Origin: Deinococcus aquatilis DSM 23025
GTDB taxonomy: Bacteria; Deinococcota; Deinococci; Deinococcales; Deinococcaceae
Direction of reading: 5' to 3'
NCBI RefSeq assembly: GCF_000378445.1
Contig: NZ_KB899727.1
Coordinates: forward strand, 1 to 55,263
Length of the DNA stretch: 55,263 nucleotides
The translations under genes and the position numbers were made by a program. Position 1 is the first letter of the stretch. Each line of letters begins with the position of its first letter. Positions 23,598 to 32,400 of this stretch are shown piece by piece. Below the pieces are notes generated by a model that saw only the letters and a program-made list of their open reading frames with translations, searched no databases and was not told the DNA's origin.

Positions 23598-23625
23598 TTG
23601 ATTTGTGAATTTTTCGACATATAAT
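23598..23625 (+). promoter_or_regulatory. Strong promoter of the DUF11 locus leader
   Basis: TTGATT (23598-23603), a 16-bp spacer and a consensus TATAAT (23620-23625). The predicted start is near 23631, within an AT-rich stretch. Confidence 0.7.
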
Positions 23626-23630
23626 TAGCT

Positions 23631-23740
23631 GTTCCGGAGCTATGAACCATCTGGCCTATACGGGCGCCTGCCAGATGCGGAGCGAGTGGCGCGACCGACA
23701 GAACTGTGGAGTTTTTTCCACGTCTGTCGGTCTTTTTTTG
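23631..23740 (+). ncRNA. Structured leader or small RNA ending in an intrinsic terminator
   Basis: Hairpin 1: CATCTGGC (23648-23655) with GCCAGATG (23670-23677), 14-nt loop. The loop sequence GCGCC (23664-23668) can pair with GGCGC (23688-23692), a potential pseudoknot. Hairpin 2: GACCGACAGA (23693-23702) with TCTGTCGGTC (23723-23732), extended inward by TGGA/TCCA after a small internal loop, followed by seven T. Together with the promoter just upstream this would give an RNA of about 110 nt. It may be a stand-alone sRNA or an attenuator for the downstream genes. It matches no riboswitch class that I can recognise. Confidence 0.5.
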
Positions 23741-23761
23741 TATAGGAGGAGTTCACGTTGA
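23642..23761 (+). CDS. Possible leader ORF (39 codons) through the terminator
   Basis: ATG 23642 follows GGAG at only two nt. The frame MNHLAYTGACQMRSEWRDRQ... runs through hairpin 1 and the whole terminator stem, contains the Shine-Dalgarno of the next gene, and stops at TGA 23759-23761, overlapping the TTG start of that gene (TTGA). The arrangement would suit translation-controlled attenuation. No conservation evidence is available, and a chance ORF is possible. Confidence 0.35.
   Translation: MNHLAYTGACQMRSEWRDRQNCGVFSTSVGLFLYRRSSR
23693..23739 (+). terminator. Intrinsic terminator in the DUF11 leader
   Basis: A 10-bp perfect outer stem plus a 4-bp inner stem, then T7. It stands between a strong promoter and the first structural gene, 19 nt before its start. 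Confidence 0.85.
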
Positions 23762-24285
23762 ACCGCACCCCTGTTGTTCTTTCCAGCCTGTGGCTTGGCC
23801 TGACGGTCATGGCCGTGGCCCAGACCACCCCGTCCACCAGCGGCACGGTCAACAAGGCCATCAAATTCGTGCTGGCACAGGATCTGATCAAGATCACCAC
23901 TGCCGAGGGCAAAACCACCGAGCAGGTGATTCTGGCTCCCAAAACAGTGCTGCCCAACGACATTCTGCGCGAGGAAGTCAACGTGACCAACATCAGTGGT
24001 CAGGTGCTCAACGGGGTCCTGGTGGGCATCCCAGTACCCAAGGGGACCGAGTTTAGCGGTCAGGCGACGCCCAGCAACGAGCGCTGGAAGCTGCTGTATT
24101 CCATTGACGGCGGCAAATCGTACTCGGCCACACCGACCCGGACGGTGACAGTAACGGAAAACGGCAAAAGTGTGACCAAGCAGGTCGCTGCCCCGACCAA
24201 CACGTATACCCACGTGCGCTGGACGCTCGCCACCCTCAAGAAGGACGAATCGTTGAAGCTCAGCTTCCGCGTCAAAGTCAAATAG
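23758..24285 (+). CDS. Small secreted DUF11-like domain protein
   Basis: 175 aa. It starts at TTG, set by AGGAGGAG six nt upstream. The N-terminus (MNRTPVVLSSLWLGLTVMAVAQ) is a signal peptide. The mature part is a single Ig-like domain of the DUF11 kind: VLPNDILREEVNVTNISGQVLNGVLVGIPVPKGTEFSGQATPS..., then WKLLYSIDGGKSYSA, ending LKKDESLKLSFRVKVK. The block 'LYS-DG--W/YSA...L-PGES---FSV-VK' also closes the next protein. It has no membrane anchor or sortase signal. It is the first gene of the surface locus, behind the terminator-bearing leader. A role as a surface or periplasmic subunit is inferred from the domain and neighbours. Confidence 0.8.
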   Translation: MNRTPVVLSSLWLGLTVMAVAQTTPSTSGTVNKAIKFVLAQDLIKITTAEGKTTEQVILAPKTVLPNDILREEVNVTNISGQVLNGVLVGIPVPKGTEFSGQATPSNERWKLLYSIDGGKSYSATPTRTVTVTENGKSVTKQVAAPTNTYTHVRWTLATLKKDESLKLSFRVKVK

Positions 24286-24386
24286 CACCTCAGCCGTTCA
24301 GCCCCACTTATTGAGCAGGTTTTTGTCCGGAAGTTCATTTGCATTGTCAGGAAGTCGTTGAGTCCGAGCACTAAACAGGAGAACAC

Positions 24387-26444
24387 ATGAAGAAGTCTTG
24401 GTCGTTCATTTCTATGCTGGCAGCCCTCGCTCTGGGCACCGCCTCTGCCGCAGGCACCACCGCTGGCACGCAGATCATCAACAAAGCCGAAATCGTGTTC
24501 ACGCCCGAAGTTCCCACGGGTACCACGCCTCCCACTCCTATCACTGTGCCTTCTAACCCTGTGGTGACCACGGTGCTGCCCGTGCCCAGCTTTACCATCA
24601 CGCCCAACGATGAGGGTGCGGCTGGCCCCACCTTCGAGACCCAGAACAACGATCTGAAAAAACCACTGAAGCCCGGCGATACTGCCGTGTTTCATTACGT
24701 TTTGACCAACACCGGCAACGTGCCAAACGAAAGCTACGCCCTGACCAGCCTGACCGACAGTCTGTCCGGTGCGCCCAAGCCTACCGACGTGCGTTACTAC
24801 CTTGATGCTGATAAAGATGGCGTTCTTAGCCCTGCTGAAATTACAGCAGGTCCTATCACGAGCATCACGGGTGTCAACCCCGGCGATACCGATGCCAAAC
24901 AATTCTTCCAGGTGTACACGGTGCCCACCACCGCTGTAGACGGCAACAAGTTGGGTGCCGATCCCGTCGGTACGCGTCTGCCCAATGCGGGCACTAATCT
25001 CGAACCCGCTGCTCCTTTCACGCAGCCTGTCGATAACGACAACTACAACACCGTGACCGTACAGCGTACCGACGCTGGCGTAATCGGGCCTAAGAGCGAT
25101 CCTGACGGCAACGGTACGCCCACCACGCCTGCCTACCCCTCCACCGATCCTACCCCCGTGACCGTGACGCCCACTGCGACCGATACGCAGGAAGCTCCCG
25201 CCACCACGACCACCACCCAGATTACCTTCACCAACACCGTCCAGAACAACGGCAACCGTCCTGATGTTTTCGATATCACCACTGTTCAGGACAACTTCCC
25301 CGGCGCAACGGTGGTCCTGTACACCAAAAACCCCGACGGCAGCAAAGGCCCCGTGTTGCCCGACACCGACGGCGACGGCAAGCCCGACACCGGCAGCCTG
25401 CAACCCGGCGAGGTCAAGGACATTCTGGTGCAGGTCACCTTCCCTGCAGGCACCCAGCCCGCCGATCCTCTGGTCAAGCCCACGGTAGTTGTCACGGCCA
25501 CAAGCAGCAACGATCCCACCAAGAGCGACTCCACCAAGGACATCGTGAACCTGCCCAAGGTTTCGTTCGGTGATCCCACGCCGACCCCCGGCGGTGACAT
25601 TACGCCTCCTCAGACCGGCACTCCACCCGTCGATTCCACTGGCACCCCGGTCAACCCCGGCACTCCCCAATGTGTTACCACCGTCACCAGCTACTTCGCT
25701 ATGGAAGTCGCCAACCTCGGTACTGCTCCCGACCTGTTCAACATCAGTGGCGTAGCCCCCATCAAGCTGACCAACGGCACGGTTGTGAACACCCCTGTGA
25801 CCTACTACCGTGACGTGAACGGTAACGGCGTGAAAGATGCTGGCGATACCCTCCTGACCGACAGTGCCGCCGACACCGACAGCATTCCCGATACGGGCCT
25901 CATCGCTCCCAACGCCGAAGTGAAGCTGATCGCGGCGCTGGCTATTCCCTGTGACGCTGCTGCCCAGACCATCGTGCTGAACCAGACGGCCACCTCGCCC
26001 ATCAGCGGCGTAACGGTGACCGACCCCAACGACACGGTCACGGTGGGCACGACGCCTGTTGCCATGCCTGACAAGAAAGGCCCCGCGACTGCCAAGCCCG
26101 GCGAACTGATCACCTACACCATCGTGGGCAAGAACACCAGCAACGCCAACATCACCAAGGCGTTCGTGAAGGACACCGTGCCTGCCAACACTGCCTTTAC
26201 GTCCCTCGTAAGTGGTGGCGTGACCAAGACGGCCAGCTGGACGGCCACCAGCACGGCAGCGGGTACCATTCTTTACAGCACCAACGGCACCAGCTGGAGC
26301 GCCACGGCCCCCGCCGTTCCTCAGGCGGATAGCACGACCTTCTACGCGGCTGTCGATACCAACGGTGACAGCACCATCACCATTGCCGACATCCTGAAGC
26401 CCGGCGAGAGCATCACCGTCACCTTCAGCGTCATCGTCAAGTAA
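24387..26444 (+). CDS. Secreted multi-domain DUF11 protein with calcium-loop motifs
   Basis: 685 aa. Signal peptide MKKSWSFISMLAALALGTASAA; GGAGA ribosome binding site. The mature protein is a chain of Ig-like DUF11 domains with the usual 'VFHYVLTNTGNVPNESY', 'ITFTNTVQNNGNRPDVFDI' and 'ITYTIVGKNTSNANITKAFVKDTVPANTAF' strands. Four Asp-rich loops resemble calcium sites: DADKDGVLSPAE, DTDGDGKPDTG, DVNGNGVKDAGD and DTNGDSTITIADIL. Thr/Pro-rich linkers lie between domains. There is no transmembrane helix or LPxTG. The composition is Thr/Asp-rich and acidic, as in extracellular structural proteins. The C-terminal block is shared with the 175-aa protein upstream. Probable role: a surface fibre or S-layer-associated subunit (inference). 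Confidence 0.82.
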   Translation: MKKSWSFISMLAALALGTASAAGTTAGTQIINKAEIVFTPEVPTGTTPPTPITVPSNPVVTTVLPVPSFTITPNDEGAAGPTFETQNNDLKKPLKPGDTAVFHYVLTNTGNVPNESYALTSLTDSLSGAPKPTDVRYYLDADKDGVLSPAEITAGPITSITGVNPGDTDAKQFFQVYTVPTTAVDGNKLGADPVGTRLPNAGTNLEPAAPFTQPVDNDNYNTVTVQRTDAGVIGPKSDPDGNGTPTTPAYPSTDPTPVTVTPTATDTQEAPATTTTTQITFTNTVQNNGNRPDVFDITTVQDNFPGATVVLYTKNPDGSKGPVLPDTDGDGKPDTGSLQPGEVKDILVQVTFPAGTQPADPLVKPTVVVTATSSNDPTKSDSTKDIVNLPKVSFGDPTPTPGGDITPPQTGTPPVDSTGTPVNPGTPQCVTTVTSYFAMEVANLGTAPDLFNISGVAPIKLTNGTVVNTPVTYYRDVNGNGVKDAGDTLLTDSAADTDSIPDTGLIAPNAEVKLIAALAIPCDAAAQTIVLNQTATSPISGVTVTDPNDTVTVGTTPVAMPDKKGPATAKPGELITYTIVGKNTSNANITKAFVKDTVPANTAFTSLVSGGVTKTASWTATSTAAGTILYSTNGTSWSATAPAVPQADSTTFYAAVDTNGDSTITIADILKPGESITVTFSVIVK

Positions 26445-26454
26445 TCCTCTCCTG

Positions 26455-26483
26455 GCGCACCCTGCCTGCTTGGTGGGGTGCGC
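26455..26483 (+). other. Intercistronic hairpin
   Basis: GCGCACCC (26455-26462) pairs perfectly with GGGTGCGC (26476-26483), 10 nt after the stop codon. It lacks a T-run, so it may protect the upstream mRNA end or weakly terminate rather than fully stop transcription. Confidence 0.45.
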
Positions 26484-26605
26484 TCTGCACACCGAATCCC
26501 CCATTTTTCTTTGACTTTGAATCCCAGCTTTCTCTGACAACATAAGACTTCTTTTTCTCAACACTTCGGAAGATCAGACCCCTGAGTCCATTTCCGGGAG
26601 GCAAC

Positions 26606-29494
26606 GTGCGTAAACCCTTTGTGCTCAATACGCTGGCGGCTCTGGCGCTGGCCCTCGCCAGTTCCGCGTTCGCCGCAGGCTCGCCCGCCGGAAGCGTGAT
26701 TCAGAATCGGGCCTTCCTCGAATTCACGCCCGGTGAGGGGCAGCCCCCTGTGGTTCTTCCCTCTCCTCCGGTAGAAACCACCGTATTGCCTGTCTGTGCC
26801 GTCAGTGTGCTGCCCAATGGTACGCGGGCCGCGCCTGGTCAGAGTTACAGCCTGCTGCCCGGAGAAGACGCGGTGCTGCGCTATGTGGTCGCCAATACCG
26901 GCAACGCCAGTAACACGCTGTCATTGCAAGTAGCTACCGACGCGGCGTCCCAGTTCACGCCCGGTGACCTGAGCCTGCACATCGACAGCAACGGCAACGG
27001 CATCATCGACGCCAATGAACCCGCCGTGACCCAGATCACGCTGGCCGCCGACCAGACCGCAGACATGCTGGTGCAGGTCGCCACTGCCCAGAACGCACGC
27101 GGCGACGCCTTCCTGAACCTGATCGGCAGTTGCACGACCAATCTCACGGCAACGGCAGGCGAGCGCGACGAAGACAACGTGGCCCGCGTAACTGTCGGTG
27201 ATCCGCCCACCCTCAGCGTGACCAAAACCTTCTCGCCGCCCAGCCTGAAACCCGGCGAAGAAACCACCGTGACTGTCACCGCCCGCAACACGGGTACAGG
27301 CGCTTCCCGCGAGGTGCTGATCACCGACATGATCAACACCGCCGCCATGAAAGACTTTATCTTCATTGGTGGTAGCGCCCGCCTCACCGACGCGCAATCT
27401 GCCGCCATTGGCAGCATCGAGTACACGCCCGACGGCACTGTTTGGCAAGCGGCCGAGTCCGTGCCTCTGGCGGGCTTGCGGGGCCGGATTTCCAGCCTTG
27501 CGCCCAATACCAGCGTTGTACTGTCTTTCCGCCTGCGTGCGCCCCTGACCGAACTGGGCACGCGCCGTAATATCGCCAACCTTGTCAGCAGCGACCAGAC
27601 GGTAGAGGCCCCCGCTGACGTGACCGTGAAATATAACCCCGAGCTGGCGCTGGGGCCGGTGGGCAACCCGCGTGCCCTGCCGGGCGGCGAACTGAGCCCC
27701 AACGATCTGCAGGTCAAAGACGCGGCGGTGCTGGGTCAGGAAGTCTGTTTTGTCCAGACGGTGCAAAACCTGGGAGACCGCCCCGACACGCTGACCATCA
27801 CGGGCCGCCTGCTGATCGGGGAAGCCGCCCTGCGCTTTACGCAGGTAGACGGCACCGCGATCACCGAGCCATTCCAGATTCCTAACCTTGCACCGCAGGC
27901 CACTCAGGATTTCCGGGTGTGCGTGACGCCCAGCAAGGCAGGCATGGGCACAGAAGCCCTGCGTCTGGAACTGACGGCCAAGAGCAGTGTGGGAGCCGCC
28001 GACAACCTGACCATCGACAGCATCCTGACCCTGGCGGCCAATGCCCTGAAACCCGTCAAGGCCGTGGACGCGGGCGACATGAAACTGGTGGATCCGGGTC
28101 AGAACCTGACCTATACCCTGACCTTCACCAACGCCCAGACCTTCGCCCTGACAGACGTGGTGGTGCGCGATAACCTGAACGTGATTCAGATTCTGGACGC
28201 CGCAGGCAAGCTGACCCGCACAGATACCCTGGAATTTGTGAGTGCCGATCAGGGGGGCGTACTGGAAGGCACCGAAGCTGTGTGGCGCTTTCCCAGTGTG
28301 GCAGCGGGCCAGACCTTGACCCTGACCCTGAAGACCCGCGTGCCTGCCACCACCCCTGACGGAGCGAGCGTCGTCAATACCTTTACCGTCTCCAGTGGTG
28401 AAATCCCCGCGCCCGTACCGTCCAACCCCATCAAAAACCCGGTGTTCGACGATGCCAATCTGACCCTCGTCAAGAGCAGTACGCCCGCGCTGGTGTCGTT
28501 TGGACAGGAGATCACCTACACCTTCACCGTGACCAACAAGAGCACTGCCGCCAACCTGACGCTGATCGAGGTGACGGACAATCTGCCCAAAGGTCTGGTG
28601 TATGTGGAAGGCAGCAGCACGCTGGACGGCGCGTCCATCACGCCCACTGTCACGGGCCGTCAGTATGTCTGGCGCATTCCTGGCCTCGCCGCCGGGCAGG
28701 TGGCCGAGGTCCGTTTCCGCGCCCTCGTGACACCCGATGCGGGCACCGAAATTCGCAACAGCGCAATCGCCTCAGGGATCTCGCCCGGCGGCGTGCCCAC
28801 CAACCCTACGCCTCCCAGTACGACCGTGACCATCATCACCCCTGAGAGCATTTTCGGGCGCAGCACCGCCGATATCGTGGGCTACGTGTTCCTCGACCGC
28901 AACCGGGACGGCATTTACAACAAAGGCTCGGATGTGCCCTACCCCAATGCCCGCGTGATTCTGGCAAACGGACGCATTGCCCTGACCGACCTGGAAGGCC
29001 GCTACCACTTCGGCAACATTATGGAAGGCACGGTGGCTGTGCGCCTCGACCCGAACAGCGTCGTTCCCCAGAATCTCAGTGTGCCGCAGGACGCTGGTCT
29101 ATCGGGCAGCCGCCTGGTGTACGTGCGGAACCTGACCAGCATCGACTTCCCCCTCGCCCCGGACGGCGGCGACATCGCGGTGATCCGCGACACCACCCTG
29201 CGCATGCGCGGCGGCCTGCCCGAAGCTCAGAACAGCTTTGCCGTTCGCAAGCAGGTCTTCACCACCGAGGAGACGGGCGTGTACCGCGTGCAGCTGATTC
29301 TATCGGCCAGCGCAGACCTGCCAGGCTTTGAACTCACCGATCCCTTGCCCGCTGACGCCACGCTGCTCGACGGCCAGAACGTCCTGAATTTCGACACGCT
29401 TCCCAGTGGAGAACGGGCGGTCACGTACCGCTTCCGCTGGGCAGGCGATTCCAAAGGTGCCGTCACCGACCCGACGGCCAGCTGGAGGTACTGA
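26606..29494 (+). CDS. Secreted DUF11 / SdrD-B-like domain protein
   Basis: 962 aa. GTG start after GGGAGG; signal peptide MRKPFVLNTLAALALALASSAFAA. At least four DUF11-type domains are visible by their consensus: TLSVTKTFSPPSLKPGEETTVTVTARNTG, LKPVKAVDAGDMKLVDPGQNLTYTLTFTN and LTLVKSSTPALVSFGQEITYTFTVTNKSTAANLTLIEVTDNLPKG. Next comes an SdrD-B-like/carboxypeptidase-regulatory-like segment, GYVFLDRNRDGIYNKGSDVPYPNARVILANGRIALTDLEGRYHFGNI, with an Asp-rich calcium loop. The N-terminal AGSPAGSVIQNRAFLEFTP resembles the start of the 685-aa protein, so the two share an N-terminal module. The next gene begins immediately after its stop, so the pair is co-translated and probably forms a functional unit. 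Confidence 0.82.
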   Translation: MRKPFVLNTLAALALALASSAFAAGSPAGSVIQNRAFLEFTPGEGQPPVVLPSPPVETTVLPVCAVSVLPNGTRAAPGQSYSLLPGEDAVLRYVVANTGNASNTLSLQVATDAASQFTPGDLSLHIDSNGNGIIDANEPAVTQITLAADQTADMLVQVATAQNARGDAFLNLIGSCTTNLTATAGERDEDNVARVTVGDPPTLSVTKTFSPPSLKPGEETTVTVTARNTGTGASREVLITDMINTAAMKDFIFIGGSARLTDAQSAAIGSIEYTPDGTVWQAAESVPLAGLRGRISSLAPNTSVVLSFRLRAPLTELGTRRNIANLVSSDQTVEAPADVTVKYNPELALGPVGNPRALPGGELSPNDLQVKDAAVLGQEVCFVQTVQNLGDRPDTLTITGRLLIGEAALRFTQVDGTAITEPFQIPNLAPQATQDFRVCVTPSKAGMGTEALRLELTAKSSVGAADNLTIDSILTLAANALKPVKAVDAGDMKLVDPGQNLTYTLTFTNAQTFALTDVVVRDNLNVIQILDAAGKLTRTDTLEFVSADQGGVLEGTEAVWRFPSVAAGQTLTLTLKTRVPATTPDGASVVNTFTVSSGEIPAPVPSNPIKNPVFDDANLTLVKSSTPALVSFGQEITYTFTVTNKSTAANLTLIEVTDNLPKGLVYVEGSSTLDGASITPTVTGRQYVWRIPGLAAGQVAEVRFRALVTPDAGTEIRNSAIASGISPGGVPTNPTPPSTTVTIITPESIFGRSTADIVGYVFLDRNRDGIYNKGSDVPYPNARVILANGRIALTDLEGRYHFGNIMEGTVAVRLDPNSVVPQNLSVPQDAGLSGSRLVYVRNLTSIDFPLAPDGGDIAVIRDTTLRMRGGLPEAQNSFAVRKQVFTTEETGVYRVQLILSASADLPGFELTDPLPADATLLDGQNVLNFDTLPSGERAVTYRFRWAGDSKGAVTDPTASWRY

Positions 29495-32400
29495 GTGAAA
29501 CGCGCTCTGACAACCCTCACGGCGGCGCTGCTCAGCACAGCCGTCGCCCAAGAAATCGCCACTTCTCTGCCCATGACCAGCATCGGCAACAAGCTGATGT
29601 GGACGGTCGGTGATCAAGACCTGAAACTGGTGGTGGGCCTGAGTTCCCGCGTGCAGCTTGATGTCTACGGGGCACAGTTCGATCCGCAGGATTACCGTGG
29701 TGACAACTACTACGGCGATGAGAACTATTCGACTGAACGCCCCAAAGTACCGGTCACCAGCACATTTACGCTGATCGATGCGAGTGGGCAGGTGGTCAAA
29801 GAGCAGAACTTCGGTGTGGGTGCCCAGGACTGGCAGACCTTCCTGAATGCCGACCTGCCCGCTGGAAACTACACCCTGAGGGTTCGCACCGAGGGTAGCG
29901 GTAAAAATACCTTCGCCTTCCGCCTGAACTCCATCAGCGCCGCTGTGGAAGCCGAGCACCTGAACGTCACCATCCGGTCGAACGACTGGGTTCCGGCGCT
30001 GAATGTGATCAATCCCGGCGGCGACATGAGCATCCGGATGTACGACGGCGACGGCGCGGGCGAACTGGAAGCCGAACTGCGCGACGCGGCGGGCAACGTC
30101 TATCCCCAGAAGGTCAGCGGCCAGTTGCAGTGGGACGACATTCAGGTGCCTGCCGAGAAGGGGAACTACACCCTGTATCTGCGCCAGCCCAAGGGAACTT
30201 TTCAGTATTCCAACTCGGTCGGCTTTGAGCTGAGTACTGGCCCGATCAAGGTTGTGGTGGCCGATACCACCGGACGCCTGGAAGTGCTGGCCGAACTGGT
30301 GCTGCCCGACGAGGTGCTGCCCACGCAGGCGACCGTAACTGTTGGCGAGCAGGCTTACAACGTGAACGGTTCGGTCGGCCCGCTGACTGTGCCTGCCAAC
30401 GACTACCCGGTCAAGGTGGAGCCCATCAAGGGCGCGGTCGTTACCTCCGACAAAGAAACCGTCACGGTCGTCAAAAAAGAGACCGCGCAGGTCAAGGTAC
30501 AGGTCAAGCCCGATGTGGCTCTGTCCTTCAGCGCCGACAAGCCGGAAGTGTGTGTGGGCGACGTGGTGACCTTTACGGCCCGTGCCAGCACCGAATTTGT
30601 GCGTCAGACCCTGCCCGCCCAGTTGCGTGTCAAGTTGCCTGCGGGCTTCACGGCTGCCGGAGAAACCACTGCCACCGCCCGCATAGATGCCAGCAATCCC
30701 AGCGTTCTGACCTTCGAGGCCAAGGCCGATACGGCAGGCAGCGGAGACTTTACCGCGACCCTGTTGCCCTGGAACAAAACTCAGGCTCTGGGCGTCAAGG
30801 TGCTGCCCACCGCCACCCAGATCGAACTGCGCCGCGCACCTCTGGCCCCCACTCTGGCCGGAGAAGTGGTCACGGTCAGTTTGACGGTCAAGAACACCAG
30901 CGCCGCAGACGCGCCCTATACCCTCACCGATACGCCCGGCGAGACGCTGGAAGCCCTCGATCCGGTGGTCTTCAGCGGCACCCTGAAACCCGGCGAAGAA
31001 CAGACCCTCAGCTACCGCGCCCGCGTGCGTGGCGACGCCGGAGCCGAAGGCCAACTGAACGCCACCCTGACCAGCAACTGTGAGAGCAGTCAGACGGTGG
31101 GCGGCGTCCTGGGCGTGCAGACTCCGCCGCCTGTGGTGGTCGCTCCGACGCCTGTGGTATCGGTGGCCCGTGAAAGCACGGTGCGGATTCCCTTCGACGC
31201 GCCCAAGGCGGCCACCCAGATCGTCATCGCGCATCAGCCGCCCGCTGCTTCGGTGTATGTGCCCGGCACCAGCACCCTCAGCGGCAAGGCGATTGCCGAC
31301 CCCCAGACCGGTCCCAGCGGGAAGTTTTACTGGACGACCCCCGGTGCGGCCACTGGCGTACTGACCTACCGCGTGACGCATGAGGGCAGCCTGCCCGCGC
31401 TGGCAAGCCCCACCCTTATCGGCAAATACGCCAAAGACCGCCTGGAAGTCCTGGTCGGTGACGGCCAACTCGACGACCTGAAAGCCCTCACTTCGCTGAC
31501 CCAGAGTGCGGTGGCCGCGAATGAAAATGCCGGGGCTGTGAAGTTACCCCTCGACGGGGCCGTCTTCCGTGACCGCGACCGCATCACCATTGCCGTGCAG
31601 GGCGACGTGACCGACAGGGCAGTGCCCAGTATCAACGGCGCACCCATCAGCGCGGCGACCCTCGGCAAGACTGTCGTGGACGCTACGGGCACGACTCAAC
31701 GTCAGGAATATTTCGGGATTCCGCTGCGTACCGGTGAAAACACCATCACCTACGGCGGCCAGAGCATCAAAGTGTTCCTGTCGGGCAGCCCGGTCGCCGC
31801 CCAATTTACGCCCCAACAGCTCATTGCAGACGGTGTGACTCCCCTGCGCGTGGGTATTCGCCTCACCGACGCTGCCGGAATTACCACCGCCAGCTCCAAC
31901 GTGACGGTGCAGGCCGATCTGGAAGTCACCCAGGGCGACAGCCAACCGCGTGTGGGGTCGTATCAGGTCAAATTGACCGATGGCGTGGGTGTGCTGGAAC
32001 TCGAACCCCTCAGCGCCCCGACCAGCTTTACCGTGCGCCTGCTGCTGGGCGAAAAAGTGATCAGCCGCTCGTTCGAGGCGGTGCCCAGCAAAACCCGCGT
32101 GGGCATCGGCATGCTCAGCGTGGGCGCAATCTTGCAGCAGGGCGGCGACCTCTCGGGCACCGTTGCCAGCGAAGGCCGGGTGCACGGCTACCTGGAAACC
32201 CCGATTGGCGACGGCAAACTGTACGTGGCCGCCAGCGGCGCAGTAACCGGGCAGGGCACCACCTTTACCCGTGATCTGGGCGTCAACCTGCCCACCACAG
32301 CCAATCCGCTGGTGCGTTACTCCAACTACGGCGATTCCTCCAGCGAGCAGATTCCGTTGCAGGGTATCGACCCCATCGCTGCCCGCTACGAGCACCCGGC

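Noticed and set aside
23640..23720. tRNA-like appearance of the minus-strand translation SSVGRAT near the DUF11 leader
   Set aside because: That peptide often arises from tRNA D-arms, but no cloverleaf, T-loop GTTCGA or acceptor stem can be drawn here.
24060..26564. An 834-codon open frame on the minus strand opposite the 685-aa DUF11 gene
   Set aside because: Gly/Arg/His/Val-rich translation without domain features; a frame shadow of GC-rich coding DNA. The plus-strand gene has a signal peptide, ribosome binding site and clear domains.
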